From Calvatia gigantea (taxonomy: Eukaryota; Basidiomycota; Agaricomycetes; Agaricales; Lycoperdaceae), in contig JACAAK010000012.1 of NCBI GenBank assembly GCA_025093985.1, positions 1,364,001 to 1,428,000 on the forward strand: a stretch of DNA of 64,000 nt. Direction: 5' to 3'. The position numbers and the translations under genes are program-made. Within the stretch, counting starts at the first letter, position 1. Every line of letters begins with the position of its first letter. The notes below the pieces were generated by a model that saw nothing but the letters and a program-made list of their open reading frames with translations, was not told where the DNA came from and did not search any database. Shown one piece after another: positions 58,638 through 64,000 of the stretch.

Positions 58638-58642
58638 TCTGT

Positions 58643-61600
58643 TGTGTTAATCAGTCATTTTCTCTGTCTGAGGGTGTGTGAGAAACAGAAAGTTTTCCAT
58701 ATCTGTCCATGGAAAATAGTCTAGACTCTGTTTTTAGGTAAGTCTGAAATGCAATCTCTCAATTGGTGCAAATGATATATATCATAGCCACTGAAGCTAC
58801 CAACCTGATGGATCTGTGGCTACACTGCGCAGGTCGACATGTCTTGCATTGGGAAAGTATTAATTTCAGGCATGGTTTGCGACATGACTGCAGGCATAGG
58901 AAACTAGATGCATTGGTTTGATGTGAAGCAACCCATTGTTAAACTCAACAACATAGTAAAACTGGATAACAATAGCCTGTGATTGGGTTGTAAAATTTGA
59001 TTTTATGAATGAACCAGAGTCGGGGACCAGTGTGGCAAACACCACTACAATAAAGTATCTAGGGGATGGCTTTGGGCAAGAGCCATCATGAGAACCAGTA
59101 GTGCCAGTCAGCCAAAGGCTTGGTTTGACCCGGCCCCTATTTGGTTCAGTGCTAACAGTTCTGACTCAAGGAACCATGCTGTGATAACACTACCTCCGGC
59201 CCCCCTTTTTTATCCAGACTTTGCACCAGGGGTCAAGCATTTCTACACCCAAATGAGGCAGTCTGGAAGTGGGACCACCCCCGACTGCCCTCTGCAAGGT
59301 TTTTTATCTGGATTTGATCAAGCCCCCCTCACAAACCCAATTTTTTATCCAGAAACTCTACAAGGATTTCAGCTGAAATCTTTCAATTTTTATCCGGGAA
59401 ACTGAACAGGGCTCTGTGAGATTTCCCAAATTCTCATCTGGATTTGAGCAGGGTTACCGTCGTGGAGAGGGACATGGTCTATTTGTTGATGAGCACCTGC
59501 CAAATTCTGAGATGAACCTGGGGTCCTGGGACTCCGTGACAGACTGTTCATCATACGACCTCTTATTTCCCCATCAAAATCTAATATATATTATGATGAA
59601 GATATTATTTCACAAGTATTCAGCCCAGTACACCTGGGCTTTTGTACAATAGTTTAAATATTCCGTGGTGTAATTACTCAGTTAACGGGGAGATACACAC
59701 TCGAATTGCACTCTAAGGCGAACTGTTCCACTCTCACTTTCACTCTTTCATTTACAGATGTGGTACTGCATTTACACAATTTAACGCCCTGGTTCTCCGA
59801 CAGTCTGTTGGAAATACTTGTTGTACTCGGGTCAAACTCGAAATTTTGTGGTACCTAATCTGCTTTCCGTATATTTGCAGTGTTTCAAGGCGGGGCAAGC
59901 AGAACTTGTTAGATTTTCACAGTGCTATTTTAATCTATTGATGCATTGATGGGTATTATTTTGAACTAAGTTTTCGTCACTCAGAGTGGGTTGTAACCTC
60001 GAACGGACATCTAGAGGCAGTATAATGGGTCACGAATAAATAATTCGAGCTAAACGATGTTAATTTCTTTATTTTGAGAGCCCAAGGTTTGCGGTGGGTG
60101 GGCTGCGAATGCCGTCTTTCCCCTTTGTCGGGCGTACGTTGCGGGGAATACCGCTAGTGGGCAGTTGTAGAGGTTACTTACCCACGGTCTTTTTTTTACA
60201 TTTTAGACTCTCCGTGTGACGAGCGGTAGGCCACATGACATCCTATCAAGACCCCATCAGCATTTACTGATAAAAAATGGACCATGTCCCTCTCGGCGAC
60301 GGTAGTACAGGGATCCTTGATTAGCAGCCGAGATGACTGAGATTTAAATTCCTGGTGGCGCAGCCCTCATGATCTCAACGGAGACAATAAGATTCACTCA
60401 ATGATTGTCTCTGATTGTCGACAAGTCGAGCCTGAGGCCTGAGGTACCGATCAATGAGTCCAAAGAGGGGATAAAATCGTACAAATACTTGAAACAGGCG
60501 CTACCAAATGGATCTAAGACAAATCAAATTTCGTGCACCCAAAACGCAACAGAGCCTTCTTAATTCTGAATACTTCGGCTTGTGGGATGTTCTGCTTCTC
60601 GGACGTTCGTATGTCAAGTGGCACCCACGCCGCCTACACTTACGAGTCTGTGAAAGTAGACGAGAAGGACAATGGCCACTACGTTACTGTAATGTTTTCA
60701 CGGTGTTTCAACCAGGGCTCACCCGAGAACTTGCCTTCCAAAGGATGCTATAATGCGCAAAAATTCGTCCTCAGAGAAAGAAAAAGACCAATTTGAGCCT
60801 TGATTAATGATTGATGACTGATGGGAAGCTGAGCCAGCAGATTGAAGCTTTCTAGGAAGGAAGCCAGAACCAGCGGGACACAACTGAACAAATCCTCGGG
60901 AACCTTTCATGACCTCTTTGGTTTAAAGAACCAAGCCTTTGGATGACGGGGGGTTCTCGCTACTTTCCCGTCAACTTGTGGCGTCTGATGCTACGAGCCA
61001 TCCCTGCAGTTCAAAAAACAGGCGTATTTCATTGAAACCTGGCTTGGGCACTGAGCCCCGACAGAACGTATGCGGTATTAGTACGGTGTTGGAGACTTTC
61101 GAATCGGTGAGTTTGGTAAGACACTGTCAAGGACAATTCTAGTGGTGGAGGGCCCAATGCCAACGTCTGAAGCGCCACCTCCACCTTTCGCCTTTACCCT
61201 TCCCGACGATGTCCGAACTCTTTTTGAAACGTCAAGATCTTCTGCTCCAAACTAGGCCCCGGTGGTTTATCCTAGTTTATCCTATTGGTTCCAACCCACG
61301 TTGGGCCCTCATTCGGTTCAAGTCTATGTCCTCTATTTCAAATGCCCACGGCCGAAGGGATGGCAACTCCATGTGACTACAACGAAGAGTTCATTCAAAG
61401 TGAACGTTCTTTGAATATTGGGCCTGTTGATACATCCCTCACTCCTCTAACTCATATTGTGTTTGTCCTTAGCGAACAAGAACCGACTTCATGTGTTGGT
61501 TGCCCCCGAATGTCTTCGTAGGAACCGAAGTGTCAGAACAGAAATTGAGGGACGCAGAGTTCTTACTAGGGCTGGGCCGAGAATTTCCCATGGATTTGCA

Positions 61601-61812
61601 ACCCTTGCCCCTGCATACTATCACTGCTTAAGGACTCAGGAGGCTTAAGGTCGGTCCTGATTCCACTTTATCGGTCAGCGATCTCTTGAGGGAAATGTAT
61701 CCGTGAGCATGTGCCCGCCAGCAGTGCGGCTGATGGTTGCTTTTCGTGGATTCCGCCGCTTTTGAATATATAATGTCGAACCTCGGATGGGACCACACAA
61801 ATTCCCGCCACA
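58643..61812. other. transposon flank and unrecognised sequence
   Basis: The first kilobase continues the sequence interrupted at 43164. At about 59200-59440 the words ttttttatccaga, ttttttatctgga, ttttttatccaga, tttttatccgg and ctcatctgga recur at intervals of about 45-80 bp. The remainder has only short frames. One plus-strand reading at 61157-61255 (MPTSEAPPPPFAFTLPDDVR) and one at about 61510-61629 (EQKLRDAEFLLGLGREFP) look protein-like and could be exons of a decayed gene, but I cannot join them. Confidence 0.35.
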
Positions 61813-63256
61813 ATGCCTATGACCGTAGAGGAGTTAGCGATGGCCCGGTTTCTTCTGGGTCCATGGGTAAGTATATGTGCTTCGTTCATTCTCAGGTCAA
61901 ACTTGACGTTCACTTTGACCAGCTGATAGGCTGCTTCCTTGATATTTTCCTTCAGGGTATCTTGTTTTGTCAAGTACGTTTAAACGAGTTTGTGGAAATT
62001 CGTTTTGATGACGTCTTCGCCCAGTTTGCTCGTTACCTTCAATGGCATGAAGGAGACAAGCTGGGTATTAAGCTAGCGGTCATAGGCCTCGCCATTCTAA
62101 CTACTCTGAAATCGATACAATCCTTGTGCGTTGATTCTTCAGCCATTGTGATATGCCTCTGATCTGCCTATTCTCTACCTCCCTTCAGCGCACTCATTTG
62201 GATCCAACTTATTTTAAATTTCGCCGACCTTGAGGGCGCTATTCTCCTCAATTACACAGCTTGGTGGCAGACCGGTAACCCCCTCATGGTATTACCAAGT
62301 TGACTCTCACGTGTACGGTCCACTAAGTACATTCCAGGTTGCCGCAATCGGTGCCTACGTTCAAATCTATTTTTGCCGTCGCTTGTACACAGTTTCAAAA
62401 CGTTGGTGGATCGTGGCGCCCGTGGCACTTGACCTTGCGTTTGCGTTCGCTTCGATATGTGCCGCGGTGAGTCTATCCCGCGATAGCTTGGATTAGCCAT
62501 CAGATTCACAGCCGTTGTAGACCTACTATATTACCCTGGGAGCAGCGGCGGGCCCACAAATCGCTCTCTGGTGTAGGTGTTCCCGGAATATCTTTTACGT
62601 GATCATGACTAATTAGGACGACATTTCTAGTTGCCGCTCATCTCAGTTCTGTCTGCGGTATGCACACGTACTTCGACCACAAAGGACCAGGAACTGACCT
62701 CCATTTGTTCTTTCAGCTGGAGATATCGCAATGACCTTGGCGATGGCATATTTCCTCATCAAGACCAAGCGAGAGGTTCTGCCTCAGTACGCCTCCCAAA
62801 CCTGTTTCTGGTTTCGGCTTCGTTGACTATTCGTCCAGGACCGTTGGCATTATTCGGGCCCTTATCCGACTGACTTTCTTGACTTCGGCACCCGCTGCTC
62901 TCTGGTGAGTATTCTTGATTGCATTCATGATTTATCTGTTCACCTCTCAACCCGCATTATCTGTCAGCGCCATGTTCAATCTCATATTCTCCCAAATATA
63001 TTCTGGTGACGATAAACTCGTCTCAACCACGTTCAACCTGGCCCTTCCAAAACTCTACGCCATGTCCATGATGTGGACACTGAACGCGCGTCAAAGTATA
63101 CGGGCATCGAATTTAAAAGGCAATTATTCCCATGAATATGCAACCGGTGGCCAACGTCGGGTGGGAGTGAGCGCGATTTCGTTTGCTAGTATCTGCCCAA
63201 ATGAGAGTCACCTTACAACTCATTGTCAAACCTTCACTATAGAGGACCCATCCTAA
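61813..63256 (+). CDS. DUF6534-type seven-helix membrane protein
   Basis: Ten exons (61813-61866, 61923-61973, 62025-62125, 62189-62288, 62338-62466, 62521-62572, 62631-62657, 62717-62786, 62839-62904, 62968-63256) give 312 aa in frame. The start is MPMTVEELAMARFLLGPW. Helices include LIGCFLDIFLQGILF, LAVIGLAILTTLKSIQSF, IAPVALDLAFAFASI-like WWIVAPVALDLAFAFASI, GDIAMTLAMAYFLI and RALIRLTFLTSAPAALW. The end has the family signature LPKLYAMSMMWTLNARQSIR. These proteins are greatly expanded in mushroom-forming fungi; ligand and role are not known. All introns are 48-64 nt. Confidence 0.82.
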
Positions 63257-64000
63257 CGGACAGAGTAATGCGGTGGAACTCGGGAATTTGTCAGTACAAA
63301 TTCAGACAACGAGGGAAGTTACTCAGCATATCGATGTATGTCTATGTCCTTGGTGTTTTCTACTGGTTGTTGAATGCATGGGTCACTGTAGGTCCGAGAT
63401 ATGTTCCGTCATAAAGTCAAGGGCGAGACAGAAAGTCAAATAGAAGCTGCAGACAGAATTGAGAGCTACCCAACTCCTTACAAAGCGTAGCGTGTTTTGT
63501 GACCTCCCTGCTCCTGTTCTTTGAATGGACTCATCGGGTCTTGGGAAGGTTGGAACCGGCGCAAGCTCGAATAATGATTGATCACCGCACCTGTAGGCCA
63601 CATGTAGTATACCCTGGAGCTCTATCTTATATGTGTACAGTCATCAATCACATAATGAGACAAAAAATCTTATTTTGAAAAATGCTGCGGCCACAATGGG
63701 TTACACAAGAAACAACTGTAATATATGCAATCACTAATGTCTTAGCAATGTCCTTACTCAATTTTGAGCAAAGGGAATGAGTATTTCAAGGACAATTCAA
63801 TGATTTGTAGGGAGGTGTCATTTCGGCTGTTTATCATTGATTGATACAAAACTGCATGGGCTGCCAAGTTATGATCCTTGGCTTTTTGACCCACCTTGAT
63901 TTCTTGGGTATTGTGGGGGTCCCATTGGAGTATATAGAATGAGATAAATTGATCTGTGGGTGGAGGTGCAGATTGTAGCAATTTCAACAATGGTCATACT
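63257..64000. other. intergenic, nothing recognised
   Basis: No convincing exon, RNA gene or repeat is visible up to the window edge. Confidence 0.5.

Noticed and set aside
60508..61142. Plus-strand frames of 60-90 codons before the DUF6534 gene
   Set aside because: Overlapping frames in different registers, with no splice-consistent joining and no recognisable motif.
1..64000. CRISPR arrays, tRNA and rRNA genes
   Set aside because: No regular direct-repeat/spacer array or tRNA B-box cloverleaf was recognised by eye; a tRNAscan or Rfam run would be needed to exclude small RNAs.

Overview
The window looks like genomic DNA of an agaricomycete (mushroom-forming basidiomycete). Genes are broken by many short introns of about 50-65 bp with GT..AG ends. 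The gene families are typical: a BAH/PHD protein, a DUF6534-type membrane protein, other expanded multi-pass membrane proteins, a GMC oxidoreductase and a Zn2Cys6 regulator. The large transposon is a chromodomain Ty3/gypsy element of fungal type. Exon structures were read by eye from splice signals and frame continuity; several give exactly divisible coding lengths (regulator 1305 aa, SOF1 452 aa, GMC 580 aa, DUF6534 protein 312 aa, REEP 348 aa). Layout 1-23 kb: decayed sequence including an ORC3-like remnant (1-2.2 kb), then ORC3 (minus, 2.5-4.8), an unresolved plus-strand gene (4.9-5.9), mitochondrial ribosomal protein bL28m (minus, 5.9-6.4), a small Ser/Pro-rich protein (6.7-7.7), a BAH/PHD chromatin protein (minus, 8.5-11.2), a REEP-type ER-shaping protein (11.5-12.6) and a large Zn2Cys6 regulator (15.1-22.9). 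This part is full of internal duplications. A 1.8-kb block (REEP plus the regulator's DNA-binding exons) occurs twice around an ORC3-like scrap. A 3-kb mosaic of a copied regulator and copied 0-2 kb sequence sits inside the regulator's twelfth exon. The copied parts carry dense scattered small deletions that fade along the copy, so assembly error is at least as likely as real duplication. Layout 24-41 kb: GMC oxidoreductase (24.4-26.4), two multi-pass membrane proteins (minus, 26.5-27.8 and 29.5-30.7), a basic nuclear-type protein (31.6-32.9), a long-tailed multi-pass membrane protein (minus, 34.6-38.2) and the rRNA-processing WD40 protein SOF1/DCAF13 (39.0-40.9). Layout 41-60 kb: a transposon island. 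It holds a 581-bp MITE and a 15.5-kb chromovirus with perfect 5-bp target duplications. The chromovirus has itself been invaded by a 6.8-kb apparently non-coding LTR element, a related solo LTR and a 1.9-kb unclassified element. The chromovirus shows an 11-nt match between its predicted transcript start and its primer-binding site, the Tf1-like self-priming arrangement. It also carries an extra ORF region after its chromodomain. Both LTR pairs differ almost only by transitions at former CpG sites, which points to methylation-linked decay. Layout 60-64 kb: unrecognised sequence, then a DUF6534-type membrane protein (61.8-63.3). The genes do not form an operon or an obvious cluster; most are independent housekeeping genes. 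The most notable material is in the transposon island.
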